This document shows positions 52,028 through 61,172 of a DNA stretch of 64,000 nucleotides, piece after piece. The stretch's first letter is position 1, and every line of letters starts with the position of its first letter. The stretch is from JALHVH01 sp963773685. GTDB lineage: Bacteria; Acidobacteriota; Aminicenantia; Aminicenantales; Saccharicenantaceae. A program made the position numbers and the translations under genes. The DNA lies in contig CAVZBY010000005.1 in assembly GCA_963773685.1 (NCBI GenBank), positions 446,463-510,462 on the forward strand. The letters are read 5' to 3'. Below the pieces are notes generated by a model, which saw only the letters and a list, made by a program, of their open reading frames with translations, was not told where the DNA came from and did not search any database.

Positions 52028-54235
52028 CTATCTGAGGTTCCGGTTCCAGAAATCCAACATCAGCCGCCTCAGGTGGAGCTGGTCCGCCGGGGCCGCGATG
52101 CCGTGCTTCTGCCACGGATAGATCATCATCTCGAACGGGATGCCGCGCTGGATGAGCTCGTGGATGAAGGCCTCGGTGTTCTGAGGATGGACGTTGTCGT
52201 CATAGGTTCCGTGGACGATGAGGAGCTTCCCCTTGATGTCCCCGGCCGCTAGGACCGAAGACGTCTCGGCGTAACCTTGGGGGTTGTCCTGCGGCCTATC
52301 CTGATAGCGCTCGGTGTAGATGGTATCGTAGTAATGCCAGTCGGAGACCGGAAAGAGAGAGATGGCGGCCTTGAACACGTCGCTATGGGTCATCGTGAAG
52401 AGCGTCGTGCACCCGCCGCCGCTTCCTCCCCAGAGCCCGAGGCGCCCGCCGTCGACGTAGGGAAGAGCCTTGATCCAGCGGACGGCGTCAAGGATGTCCC
52501 GGACATTCTGCATGCCGTAGGCTCGGCGGTGGGAAGACGTCTCGACGGATTTGCTCTTGGCCATTCCAGCCCGGACCTCGACGAAGAAGCAGACATAGCC
52601 CTCCTGGGCCATGAGATCGTCCCAAAGACGGCGGGGCCACTCGTTCATGGCCTCCTGGGAGCCGGGGCCGCCGTAGACGCAGACGAGGGCCGGGTACTTC
52701 CGCCCGGGTTCGAGGCCGGCGGGGCGTGTCTCGAGAACGGCAATGTCGAGGCCGTCGGCGGTCGGGTAGGTCCGCATCTCATGTCGGGCGATGGCGAAAC
52801 GTGCCAGGACCTCGTTCGCCGACGGAGTGATGACCGCCAGCGTCCTGCCGTCAGAGCCGTGAAGCGTGAGCTCGGGCGGCGTTGCGCAATTAGAGTAGGT
52901 CTCAAGGTAGTATCGTCCCGAGGGGGAGAATACCGGAACGTGGACCCCGGCTCCCCGGCTCAGGAGTTCCGGCGCTGAGCCGTCCAGGCGGACCCGGTAG
53001 AGATGCCGGTCCGGGAGGGCGCCCATGTTCGACGTGAAATATGCCCATCCGGCCTCCTCGTCCACCGCGACGAGGCCCCGGCTGCGGCTGCTGAGGTCTC
53101 CATTGGCCGACAGTACGAGGAACTCGCCGTGCGTCAGGGGGCGGATGAGCGTCCCGTCCGAGGAATAGAGATAGAGATGCTGATAGCCGTCGCGCTCCGA
53201 TAGCCAGATGAAGCGCGTCCCGTTCTTCAGGAAGCACAGGGCGTCGTTCAGGTTGATCCAGGCCGGCTGGCGCTCCTCGAGGACGATGTGCGAGCGGCCC
53301 GTGTCGCGGCCGGCGATGAACAGCCGGAGATGATCCTGTTCCCGGCTGAGCGTCTGGAAGGCGATCTCCCTCCCGCCGGGGAGCCAGTCGAACCGGGCCA
53401 GGTATTCGTGGTCGCCGCTCTCCACCCAGGTCGTCGCGGCCGACTCCAGGGCGACGATGCCGAGGCGGACCTTGGGATTGGCCTGACCCGCTTTGGGATA
53501 GCGCTGGCGCACGACGCCCTGGGTCGCAGGCCGGAAATCGACGAAGGTGGATACGGAGACAGGTGAATCATCCGTCTGGAGGTAGGCGATGGCCCCGGAG
53601 TCCGGCGACCAGCGGTAGGGGAGTTCCGCGTGGCCATAGATCTCCTCCCAGTAAACCCACGATAGGCGTCCGTTGAGCAGGGTGTCCGAGCCGTCCCTGG
53701 TCAGGCGGACTTCCCGGCCGCTCTCGCGCTCGACGGCGTAGAGGTCGGAGCCACGGATGAAGCTCACCCAACGCCCGTCTGGCGAGAAGGCCGCCGAAGC
53801 CTCTTCTTCGGGGGTTTCGGTCAGGCGTTTCCATTCCGCTGTCGCAGCGTCCCAGACGAAGATGTCTCCCTCGAACGTATAGAGGAGGAGCCTGCCCGCG
53901 GGCCCGATCCCGGCCGGCCAAGTGACCGATCGAGGGGCGCGGTCGCCAAGGAGGGCATTCAGTCCGGCGACGAACGCGTCGTGAGAGAGGGCGGGCTTCC
54001 GTGAACGGGTCACCGGGTCATAGACCTCGAGCGTCTTGAGAGCCTCGTCGATGCGAGGGTCCAGGAGCAGGGCGACATCGCCCTCCAGCCACTGGAAGCG
54101 CGGGACGCCGAGCGTCTCGCCGAGCTCGGGGGAAAAGACCTTTTCGACGGTCAGGCGCTCTGTCTCAGCCGCGCGGGCGGAACCGGCCCCCGTAAAGACG
54201 GTGGCCAGGAGCAATATCGGGATCCATTTCTGCAT
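52028..54235 (-). CDS. S9 family (DPP-IV-like) peptidase
   Basis: A 735-residue exported prolyl oligopeptidase-fold enzyme. Signal peptide MQKWIPILLLATVFTGAGSA. The N-terminal propeller has EWKRLTETPEEEASAAFSPD, LSWVYWEEIYGHAELPYRWS (with the family's EE pair that binds the substrate amino group) and WLSERDGYQHLYLYSSDG. The hydrolase domain has serine nucleophile in GLWGGSGGG, Asp in TYDDNVHPQNTE and His in WQKHGI. It clips dipeptides from peptide N-termini. The ATG at 54235 has GGAGG at a good distance. The gene is intact. Confidence 0.88.
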   Translation of the reverse strand: MQKWIPILLLATVFTGAGSARAAETERLTVEKVFSPELGETLGVPRFQWLEGDVALLLDPRIDEALKTLEVYDPVTRSRKPALSHDAFVAGLNALLGDRAPRSVTWPAGIGPAGRLLLYTFEGDIFVWDAATAEWKRLTETPEEEASAAFSPDGRWVSFIRGSDLYAVERESGREVRLTRDGSDTLLNGRLSWVYWEEIYGHAELPYRWSPDSGAIAYLQTDDSPVSVSTFVDFRPATQGVVRQRYPKAGQANPKVRLGIVALESAATTWVESGDHEYLARFDWLPGGREIAFQTLSREQDHLRLFIAGRDTGRSHIVLEERQPAWINLNDALCFLKNGTRFIWLSERDGYQHLYLYSSDGTLIRPLTHGEFLVLSANGDLSSRSRGLVAVDEEAGWAYFTSNMGALPDRHLYRVRLDGSAPELLSRGAGVHVPVFSPSGRYYLETYSNCATPPELTLHGSDGRTLAVITPSANEVLARFAIARHEMRTYPTADGLDIAVLETRPAGLEPGRKYPALVCVYGGPGSQEAMNEWPRRLWDDLMAQEGYVCFFVEVRAGMAKSKSVETSSHRRAYGMQNVRDILDAVRWIKALPYVDGGRLGLWGGSGGGCTTLFTMTHSDVFKAAISLFPVSDWHYYDTIYTERYQDRPQDNPQGYAETSSVLAAGDIKGKLLIVHGTYDDNVHPQNTEAFIHELIQRGIPFEMMIYPWQKHGIAAPADQLHLRRLMLDFWNRNLR

Positions 54236-54337
54236 GATGACCTCCATTGCCTCCTGAGGGCGATATCCGGACTCAAGACTCCGGACTTTCGACATATAGG
54301 ACGAGAGTATGGGCGTAAACGTGCCCGCGGGTGCCTT

Positions 54338-54805
54338 TCAAGATGCGGGGTTTGACGAGGCCCGCGCGTTCGCCCGTCGCTCGGCCTCGGACTTCAGGCG
54401 GGTGAGGCCGTCGGCAGTGGCCTTGTCCAGGGCCTTCTGCAGAGAGCGGCGGAACAGGTGTGCAAGGATCCCGTCCCATGATTCTTCGTTGAGGACGTGC
54501 GTTCCGAGGCCTCTGGGTTCCAGGTGCCAGGCGTGAATGGCCCGGATGCCCATCATCCGGCCCGTCCAGGCAATGAGCCGGGCGCGCTTGACGTTCTGGA
54601 TGACGGAGACGATCCTCCAGGAGCCGGCTTTCCAGCTGAACCTGGTCCCTTTGGTTACGCTCCCTTCGACGGATACTGACTTGATATCCGGGTTCCAATC
54701 CGGCCAGCGATCGATCGTCGCCAGCACCTTCCAGACCGTTTCGGGGTCCGCGGCGATCTCGATTTCTCCCTTGGCGAGAACTGGGGCATTCCGCTTGATG
54801 TCCAT
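54338..54805 (-). CDS. SRPBCC family protein
   Basis: A 155-residue START-fold protein: GEIEIAADPETVWKVLATID, WPDWNPDIKSVSVEGSVTKG, FSWKAGSWRIVSVIQNVKRA and HAWHLEPRGLGTHVLNEESW, closing with a helix RRSLQKALDKATADGLTRLK. This is the polyketide-cyclase/dehydrase subgroup that binds hydrophobic molecules. Ligand unknown. Confidence 0.8.
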   Translation of the reverse strand: MDIKRNAPVLAKGEIEIAADPETVWKVLATIDRWPDWNPDIKSVSVEGSVTKGTRFSWKAGSWRIVSVIQNVKRARLIAWTGRMMGIRAIHAWHLEPRGLGTHVLNEESWDGILAHLFRRSLQKALDKATADGLTRLKSEAERRANARASSNPAS

Positions 54806-55176
54806 AGGACGCCCTCCTCGGGCTCATCACCGTGCGAGATGCCCCCATGATATGAGCGCGCCCGGGCGCTGTCAATCCCGGTCGATTTCAAACACTCCTG
54901 CCAAATCGGTAGAGCTTGCCAGATTCTGAAAGAATCACCCTCCTTATTAATTGATAATCAGAACTACAGACAATGCGTATTCCCGTGGTAATAAGCTTAT
55001 AGATGTTTGAAGAGGCCAATCAACATTGGTATTGAGATAATGATAATTAGAAAATTGACTTAACTCGGTTTAATGAGATATATTTTATAAATCAGGTTCT
55101 AGGGAGCGTTACTCTGATGGGGCGGACCAAAATAGGGGTTATTGTTACCACATTCACAAATAACTAACGTGAAGTA
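54806..55176. other. Intergenic transition into the second AT-rich island
   Basis: Base composition drops from GC-rich to AT-rich at about 54890-54950. The stretch holds no gene, no tRNA and no recombinase site that I can see. A promoter lies at 55055-55084. Confidence 0.6.
55055..55084 (+). promoter_or_regulatory. Candidate promoter of the TerB-ATPase-helicase operon
   Basis: TTGACT (55055-55060), an 18-base spacer and TATATT (55079-55084) lie about 90 bases before the first gene. No clear palindrome overlaps it. Confidence 0.45.
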
Positions 55177-57513
55177 ATGGGCAAAAGAGGCTCATCTGCA
55201 GGGTGGATTGTCCTTTTATTATTATCTGCGACTATTTGGATGATGGTGGAATATGGGAAAGCAATTCTTGTCATCGCTGGCCTCTTGTTATTTCTATGGC
55301 TCATTAGAAAAAGGATTGTTGATAGCCAAAAAAAGGCCGAAGATAAGCCCCCCTTGCCATATGCTGTTCTCGGGCAACAGGCCGTCGGATCTAACCAACG
55401 CTACTATGCGAATGAAAAACCTAAAAGCACTAATGGCGATGATTTCTGGGTTCCAATAGGCCGTTCTGTAAAGATTGGAGATTATGATTTAGGCAATATG
55501 ATCTATTTTGGGCACGGCTTGGCTTCTGTGAGGGGAGAGGAAACAGAACCGACCTTAATTGATAAGGACTTGCCCCTGAACATAAGCATGGCGAATTGTA
55601 CATTCCGCCATCTCCCCTATTGGCCATCGTACTCAAACGCTTCGCCAGAAGCCCGATCCTCTTATCTCCAATGGCTATCAACGGGCCGCAAGAATCAGGA
55701 TGCCGATCTTGGGTATGTCTTTCTTTATTTTTATGGCCTTGAACGTCGAGCTCTAAATGATGCGAAAGACAGCCTCATAGCCAAGCTCGAAATACCAAAT
55801 ATCTTATTTGAAATTGAGCGTCTTTTGGAAATATATAAAAGCAGCGCATCGTTCCAAAGCTATGCAGGGGGTTTTCGAGATACGTTGAAAGCTATAAACC
55901 TCCAGGCGAGATTATATGAACAGACCCCACCGGCACTTCATATGGACAGATGGATGACCTTTGATCTCAAATTGGGTCTTGCTCAATGTGCATCGGACAA
56001 TAAACCGTTGCCACCGGCATGGGCATATTCATGGCTCCGCGCAGACCCGAATTCTTGGCTGAGAACGCCAGCTCGACGTTGCCCAAAAGAATTTCGAGAA
56101 CTTTTTGAATATCACTATAAAGAAAAGTATGGAGAAGGAATGGTCCTTCCCATCAATAGAACTCGTCTCAGACTCGATTATAGGAAAGCTAGTCCCACGT
56201 TTGGACATATGAGAAATGAAATTGGGAGGGAGTTAAATTTACCTGACGTTAGTGTGCTATCCGCGCCACTTGATAGATTACGCAAGATAGCGGATATTTG
56301 TTGTTCCAAGCTCGACGCCTTCAGTCGAAGCGTCGGAAAGAATGAAGCCAATATAGGGAATCTCGACACGCTTGTTGAGCTGCCTCTTATTCTTTGGCCT
56401 GTGGAATATAGGCAGCGAATACAAGAACTGAAGGCTCACCTACCCGGAGGGAACGAATCCAATATGGTTACTTTTGAAAGCCTTCTTGAAATATTGCCCA
56501 AATGGGAAGGAAGGTCTAAACAGAAGTACTCTTCTCTTTGTAGCCTCTTAGCCGAAGCTGGGATCGGGATAGAACCCGATGTACGATTTGGGGGTTCGAT
56601 TCCCGAGCTGGGATCAAATATTGCCCTATTTCTTGACGACAACGGCATGCTTTTTAAAGAGGCCCGGACGGAATATACGGCGGCGGCACTTACCTTGCGG
56701 CTAGCGGTAAGCGTGGCCAGTGCTGATGGCATAATTACCGATGAAGAAGACATCTATCTTACAAAGATAATGGAAGAATGGCTTCATCTAAACGAATCAG
56801 AAAAGAAAAGATTGCATGCCAGCCTCCATCTGATGTTACTGAAGCCCGGGAAGGTATTGGGGACCAAGAAACGCTATGAGGGTTTGCCGGAAGCCTCACG
56901 GGATACCATAGCCACTTTTCTGGCGAACTTAAGCCAGGTTGATTCTGAGGTTAATCCAGCAGAAATCTCAAAGCTAGAGAAGGTTTTTGGTCTTCTTGGC
57001 ATCGATCCGAAGCTCGTGTATTCGAGGGTTCACTCCGCCGCGACGGAGCCTGTTATTGTCCGGCCCGAGTCCTCTGAAAAGACAGGATACATTATCCCAC
57101 ACGCTCCGGCGGTTATGGGGTCCACGCGCTTATCTCTGGATGCTTCAAGAATCGAGTATTTGCATGGTGATACAGAAAGGGTATCGGCTATTCTTCGTTC
57201 TGTATTTTCTGATGATGAGAGCGACAAGGCTTTAGTCGAATATGCCGAACAAGATTCTCCGCCGGAAGAGCCCCTAGAATCATCAGTACTGGGATTAGAT
57301 CCGCTTCATTCATCCTTCTTGCTGCTCTTAATGACTCGTGCAAAATGGACGCGCTCTGAACTTGAAGAAGTTTCGTTAGATAGGGAACTCATGCTTGACG
57401 GAGCCATTGAGCGTATCAATGACGCGGCCTTTTCTGCCCTAGATAAATCCATGCTCGACGGAGATGATCCTGTTTATCTGAATGCGGACGCCGTTAGAGA
57501 GGTAATAAAATGA
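55177..57513 (+). CDS. TerB-N / TerB / TerB-C domain membrane protein
   Basis: A 778-residue protein. Residues 9-46 form two hydrophobic segments (GWIVLLLLSATIWMMVEYG, AILVIAGLLLFLWLI), anchoring it in the membrane. From about residue 89 comes a TerB-N domain (DDFWVPIGRSVKIGDYDLGN, YWPSYSNASPEARSSYLQWL, GYVFLYFYGLERRAL). Around residues 495-610 is a TerB helical domain with the acidic metal-type loop SADGIITDEED. The rest, about 640-778, fits TerB-C. TerB modules are associated with membrane-linked stress and phage-defence systems. It leads three overlapping genes and likely recruits the ATPase and helicase to the membrane. AT-rich compared with its flanks. Confidence 0.8.
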   Translation: MGKRGSSAGWIVLLLLSATIWMMVEYGKAILVIAGLLLFLWLIRKRIVDSQKKAEDKPPLPYAVLGQQAVGSNQRYYANEKPKSTNGDDFWVPIGRSVKIGDYDLGNMIYFGHGLASVRGEETEPTLIDKDLPLNISMANCTFRHLPYWPSYSNASPEARSSYLQWLSTGRKNQDADLGYVFLYFYGLERRALNDAKDSLIAKLEIPNILFEIERLLEIYKSSASFQSYAGGFRDTLKAINLQARLYEQTPPALHMDRWMTFDLKLGLAQCASDNKPLPPAWAYSWLRADPNSWLRTPARRCPKEFRELFEYHYKEKYGEGMVLPINRTRLRLDYRKASPTFGHMRNEIGRELNLPDVSVLSAPLDRLRKIADICCSKLDAFSRSVGKNEANIGNLDTLVELPLILWPVEYRQRIQELKAHLPGGNESNMVTFESLLEILPKWEGRSKQKYSSLCSLLAEAGIGIEPDVRFGGSIPELGSNIALFLDDNGMLFKEARTEYTAAALTLRLAVSVASADGIITDEEDIYLTKIMEEWLHLNESEKKRLHASLHLMLLKPGKVLGTKKRYEGLPEASRDTIATFLANLSQVDSEVNPAEISKLEKVFGLLGIDPKLVYSRVHSAATEPVIVRPESSEKTGYIIPHAPAVMGSTRLSLDASRIEYLHGDTERVSAILRSVFSDDESDKALVEYAEQDSPPEEPLESSVLGLDPLHSSFLLLLMTRAKWTRSELEEVSLDRELMLDGAIERINDAAFSALDKSMLDGDDPVYLNADAVREVIK

Positions 57514-58829
57514 GTGTTATAAGAGCCCGTGAACGTGATGCGATCATGAATTCCCTGCGTGCGGGAGTCGTCCCTCGTCTGGGCCAACACCTCATTCAAG
57601 TCGGCCGGTCTCGGGAATTGGAGACTCTAATCAATGATATTGAACACATTAGACAAGGGAGTTCTACATTCCGGTTAATAATAGGAGAATATGGCGCGGG
57701 TAAAACGTTCTTCCTTAATCTTGTAAGGGCGGTTAGCCTTGAAAAAAAGATGGTTGTAGTTAATGCCGATTTGACTCCTGACAGAAGATTGCAGGCGACA
57801 GGAGGGCAGGCGCAGTCTCTCTATGCAGAACTAATCCGCAATATTGCCACGCGAACAAAACCAGAGGGCGGAGCGTTGCCAGGAATTGTGGAGAAGTTTA
57901 TTTCATCGGTACTAATGGAATCTAAGGCGTCGGGCCAGGACCCAGAAACAGCAATCTTTAAGAAGCTCGAGCAGCTTTCCGAAATGGTGGGCGGTTATGA
58001 TTATGCTTCCGTTATAGCTGCGTATTGGAGGGGGTATGAGGGAGGTAATGAGCAACTCAAAGGGGATGCCATCAGATGGCTGAGGGGTGAATTCTCGACA
58101 AAAACTGAAGCGCGAGAGGCATTAAAAGTACGCGCTATCGTAGAGGATTCTTCCTTTTATGATCAATTGAAATTGATGTCAAAGTTTGTCCGACTCGCAG
58201 GATATTCTGGACTGATTGTTTGCCTGGATGAGCTCGTGAATATATTCAAGTTATCAAACACTCAAGCCCGCAACTCGAACTACGAGCAAATACTAAGAAT
58301 ATTGAATGATTCGCTTCAAGGGATTTCCGAAGGAACGGGCTTCCTTTTAGCAGGTACTCCTGAATTTTTAATGGACACTCGCAGAGGGCTATACAGCTAT
58401 ACGGCTCTTCAAAGCAGATTGGCGGAAAATGCATTCGCGAAGAATGGGCTGGTTGACCTGACTGGCCCGGTGCTGCGACTATCGAACCTCTCGCCAGAAG
58501 AACTATTTGTCTTGCTTCAGAAGCTAAGGCATGTTTATGCCTTCGGTGATGAAAGCAAGTATCTGCTGCCGGATGAAGCGCTTTCGGCATTCATGGAACA
58601 TTGCTTAAAACGTATAGGAGAGGCGTATTTCCGTACGCCGAGGACGACAGTTAAGGCCTTTATCAATCTATTAGCTGTTCTCGAACAGAACCCGGGAGTG
58701 GAATGGAAGGCACTATTGGGAAATATTGAAGTCACTAAGGATAAAGAAACGCTACTCAATGATCCTGAAGAGCCTGACGGAGAAGAGAGGCCGAAAGGTG
58801 ACGATGATCTCACCACCTTCAAACTCTAA
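57510..58829 (+). CDS. BrxD-like P-loop ATPase (DUF2791)
   Basis: A 439-residue AAA-type ATPase related to BrxD of BREX phage-defence systems. Walker A is GEYGAGKTFF (residues 59-68) and Walker B LIVCLDELVN (about 235-244). Other family-like segments are NSLRAGVVPRLGQHLIQVGR, VVNADLTPDRRLQATGGQAQ and TGFLLAGTPEFLMDTRRGLY. The last 20 residues are strongly acidic (DPEEPDGEERPKGDDD). The start overlaps the TerB gene (ATGA) and the end overlaps the helicase by 26 bases, so the three products are made together. In type 2 BREX, BrxD stands beside a helicase; here the other BREX genes are absent from the window. Confidence 0.8.
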   Translation: MSVIRARERDAIMNSLRAGVVPRLGQHLIQVGRSRELETLINDIEHIRQGSSTFRLIIGEYGAGKTFFLNLVRAVSLEKKMVVVNADLTPDRRLQATGGQAQSLYAELIRNIATRTKPEGGALPGIVEKFISSVLMESKASGQDPETAIFKKLEQLSEMVGGYDYASVIAAYWRGYEGGNEQLKGDAIRWLRGEFSTKTEAREALKVRAIVEDSSFYDQLKLMSKFVRLAGYSGLIVCLDELVNIFKLSNTQARNSNYEQILRILNDSLQGISEGTGFLLAGTPEFLMDTRRGLYSYTALQSRLAENAFAKNGLVDLTGPVLRLSNLSPEELFVLLQKLRHVYAFGDESKYLLPDEALSAFMEHCLKRIGEAYFRTPRTTVKAFINLLAVLEQNPGVEWKALLGNIEVTKDKETLLNDPEEPDGEERPKGDDDLTTFKL

Positions 58830-61035
58830 GGGAGAGTCTGCTGCCTTTTCTCTTTTAGATGAGCGCATTCAACGCTGGGTTTGGCAAGCCGGGTGGACTG
58901 AACTTAAAGATATTCAAGAACAGTCTATCCCGCAAATTCTTGAGGCTAAGAGTGATATCATAATATCGGCTGCCACGGCCTCCGGAAAAACCGAGGCAGC
59001 GTTTTTTCCAATAATCACCCGATTGCTGAATGAGCACGATATTAAACCATGTGCGATATATATTAGCCCGCTAAAGGCGCTTATTAATGATCAGTGGAAT
59101 AGGCTTGAGGAACTATGCCGATCGACTGATATCCCCGTGATCCCATGGCATGGTGACGCTTCGGAGGCTTGTAAAAGGCGCTTCATTAAGGATCCTTATG
59201 GATGTTTGCTAATTACCCCGGAATCTCTTGAGGGAATGCTTATCCGGTATGGGCATGCAATGTCGGGGATATTTGGCAATTTACGCTACTTTGTTATCGA
59301 TGAACTTCATGCGTTTATAAACTCAGTGAGGGGAAAGCAACTTCAATCACTGATGCATAGAATTGAATATTCATTAAAGCGTAAGGTTCCTAGAATCGGC
59401 CTCTCTGCTACGTTAGGCGAAATGCAATTAGCCGCAGGGTTCCTTCGACCAGGGGCAGGGGAATCCGTATCGCTGATCGCCAGCCATGAAGCAGGCCAAG
59501 AACTCAGAGTGATCGTGAAAGGCTTTTATGATAAGCCGGTCAGTTTCCAAGACGGGCAAGAAATATTAGAGTCGGGCTCCGGGAAAGTATCTGATGGCGT
59601 ACAAGCTATTAGCGAGGACATATTTTCTGCTCTTCGAGGGTCTAACAATTTGATCTTTCCTAATAGCAGGGCTAAGGTGGAGCTCTATTCAGATCGATTA
59701 CGACGCTTGTGCGACACCCTGAATCTGCCTAATGAGTTTATGGCTCATCATGGGAGCTTGTCTAAAGAAGTTCGTGAAGAAGCGGAGAAGGCGATTAAGG
59801 CAGGGAATCGGCCGACCTCGATAGTTGCTACGACAACGCTTGAACTTGGCATCGATATTGGGAAAGTGAAAAGCATTGCTCAGGTCGGTTCGGCTCCGTC
59901 GGTAACAAGCCTTCGACAACGGCTGGGACGATCTGGCCGGCGCCGGGGGGAACCCTCCATCTTGCGCTGCTATTGTCTCGAAGAAGAACTGGAAACCAAT
60001 ACATCCACTTCAGACAGATTAAGGGAAGGACTTATCCAGACAATTGCGCAGATCCGTCTTTTAATAAAGAGGTGGTATGAACCCCCCCGCGTTGGCAACT
60101 TAAATCTATCGACCTTTATACAACAATTGCTTTCTCTCATTGCTCAATTTGGCGGTATTACGGCAAATCAAGCATGGAAAATATTATGCTTAAGCGAAGT
60201 GTTCTCTGGGTTGAACCAAACGGAATATGCAGACCTTCTTCATGAACTTGGGAAAAGAAATATTCTTATGCAGGATTCGAGCGGGTTATTGTTGCTTGGA
60301 CCATTAGGAGAAAAGATAGTAAATCACTATTCATTTCTCGCGGCTTTTAATAGTGAAGAAGAATTTCGGGTTGTGTGTGCTGGAAAAACGTTAGGCTCAT
60401 TGCCGTTATCTCGTCCAATCGAGGCTGGCAGTTATATAATCTTTGCAGGGAGAAGATGGAGGGTTATGAACTGTCGGCCAGAGACTAAACTAATAGAAGT
60501 CGAGCCGGCAAAGGGAGGTAAACCTCCAACCTTTGATGGGATGGGGGGTAAAGTGCATGATGGAGTCCGGCAAGAGATGCGCAATATTCTAGTGGAATGC
60601 ACACCGATACCCTTCTTGGATAAGATGGGTATTCAACAACTTAAGGAAGCCCGATTAAGTTTTGATCAACTGGGATTGAGAAACCAGAGCATTATTCAAA
60701 AGGGGAAGGACGTTCAACTATTATCTTGGCTTGGCGATTGGGTTAACGACACGCTCGTCTTAATGTTTCGTAGGGCCAATTTGCATGCGATATCCGAGGG
60801 CTTGGTAATAACGGTTTTAGATACTGATCAAGTGCTGCTTCTCGAAAAGATGCGTGAAATAGTAAGCAGGCCTGCTCCGTCAGCTGAGCAGCTTGCGTCT
60901 TCAGTTATGAACGCGCAAAGAGAAAAATGGGATAAGCTTTTAACGGAAAAGCTTTTACATAAGACGTTCGCTTCACGCGAGCTTGATATATATGGGGCAA
61001 GGGAATTAATGATTGCTATTACCGGATCGAGTTAG
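58804..61035 (+). CDS. Lhr-like DEAD/DEAH-box helicase
   Basis: A 743-residue superfamily 2 helicase. Motifs in order: Q motif LKDIQEQSIPQIL, motif I SAATASGKTEAA (about residues 54-65), Ia ISPLKALINDQ, Ib LITPESLEGML, motif II IDELHAF (D166), III GLSATLGE, IV/V region FPNSRAKVELYSDRLRRLCD and TTTLELGIDIGKV, VI RQRLGRSGRRRG. The C-terminal half is a winged-helix and Lhr-core-like extension. I start at ATG 58804 (MISPPSNSK), preceded by AAAGG; the open frame reaches further up inside the ATPase gene. It resembles the BrxHI helicase of BREX. Probably unwinds or translocates on foreign DNA with the ATPase. Confidence 0.85.
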   Translation: MISPPSNSKGESAAFSLLDERIQRWVWQAGWTELKDIQEQSIPQILEAKSDIIISAATASGKTEAAFFPIITRLLNEHDIKPCAIYISPLKALINDQWNRLEELCRSTDIPVIPWHGDASEACKRRFIKDPYGCLLITPESLEGMLIRYGHAMSGIFGNLRYFVIDELHAFINSVRGKQLQSLMHRIEYSLKRKVPRIGLSATLGEMQLAAGFLRPGAGESVSLIASHEAGQELRVIVKGFYDKPVSFQDGQEILESGSGKVSDGVQAISEDIFSALRGSNNLIFPNSRAKVELYSDRLRRLCDTLNLPNEFMAHHGSLSKEVREEAEKAIKAGNRPTSIVATTTLELGIDIGKVKSIAQVGSAPSVTSLRQRLGRSGRRRGEPSILRCYCLEEELETNTSTSDRLREGLIQTIAQIRLLIKRWYEPPRVGNLNLSTFIQQLLSLIAQFGGITANQAWKILCLSEVFSGLNQTEYADLLHELGKRNILMQDSSGLLLLGPLGEKIVNHYSFLAAFNSEEEFRVVCAGKTLGSLPLSRPIEAGSYIIFAGRRWRVMNCRPETKLIEVEPAKGGKPPTFDGMGGKVHDGVRQEMRNILVECTPIPFLDKMGIQQLKEARLSFDQLGLRNQSIIQKGKDVQLLSWLGDWVNDTLVLMFRRANLHAISEGLVITVLDTDQVLLLEKMREIVSRPAPSAEQLASSVMNAQREKWDKLLTEKLLHKTFASRELDIYGARELMIAITGSS

Positions 61036-61172
61036 AAAGAATATTCTTATCAGAGGCAACAACGTCGATAACCGTGTCCTCGACCTGGAGATTGGCGAAA
61101 CCCCTTCATTCTCGACGAATAATCTATCGCCTCTTGTAGACAAGCCCCGTACCTTTAACCTAGCACAGAATA

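Noticed and set aside
55177..61035. A complete BREX system
   Set aside because: Only BrxD-like and helicase-like parts are present; PglZ, BrxC/PglY and the methylase are absent on both sides.
54925..61045. GAAAGAAT near both ends of the TerB island as an insertion duplication
   Set aside because: An 8-base match in AT-rich sequence is expected by chance and does not lie at the composition borders.
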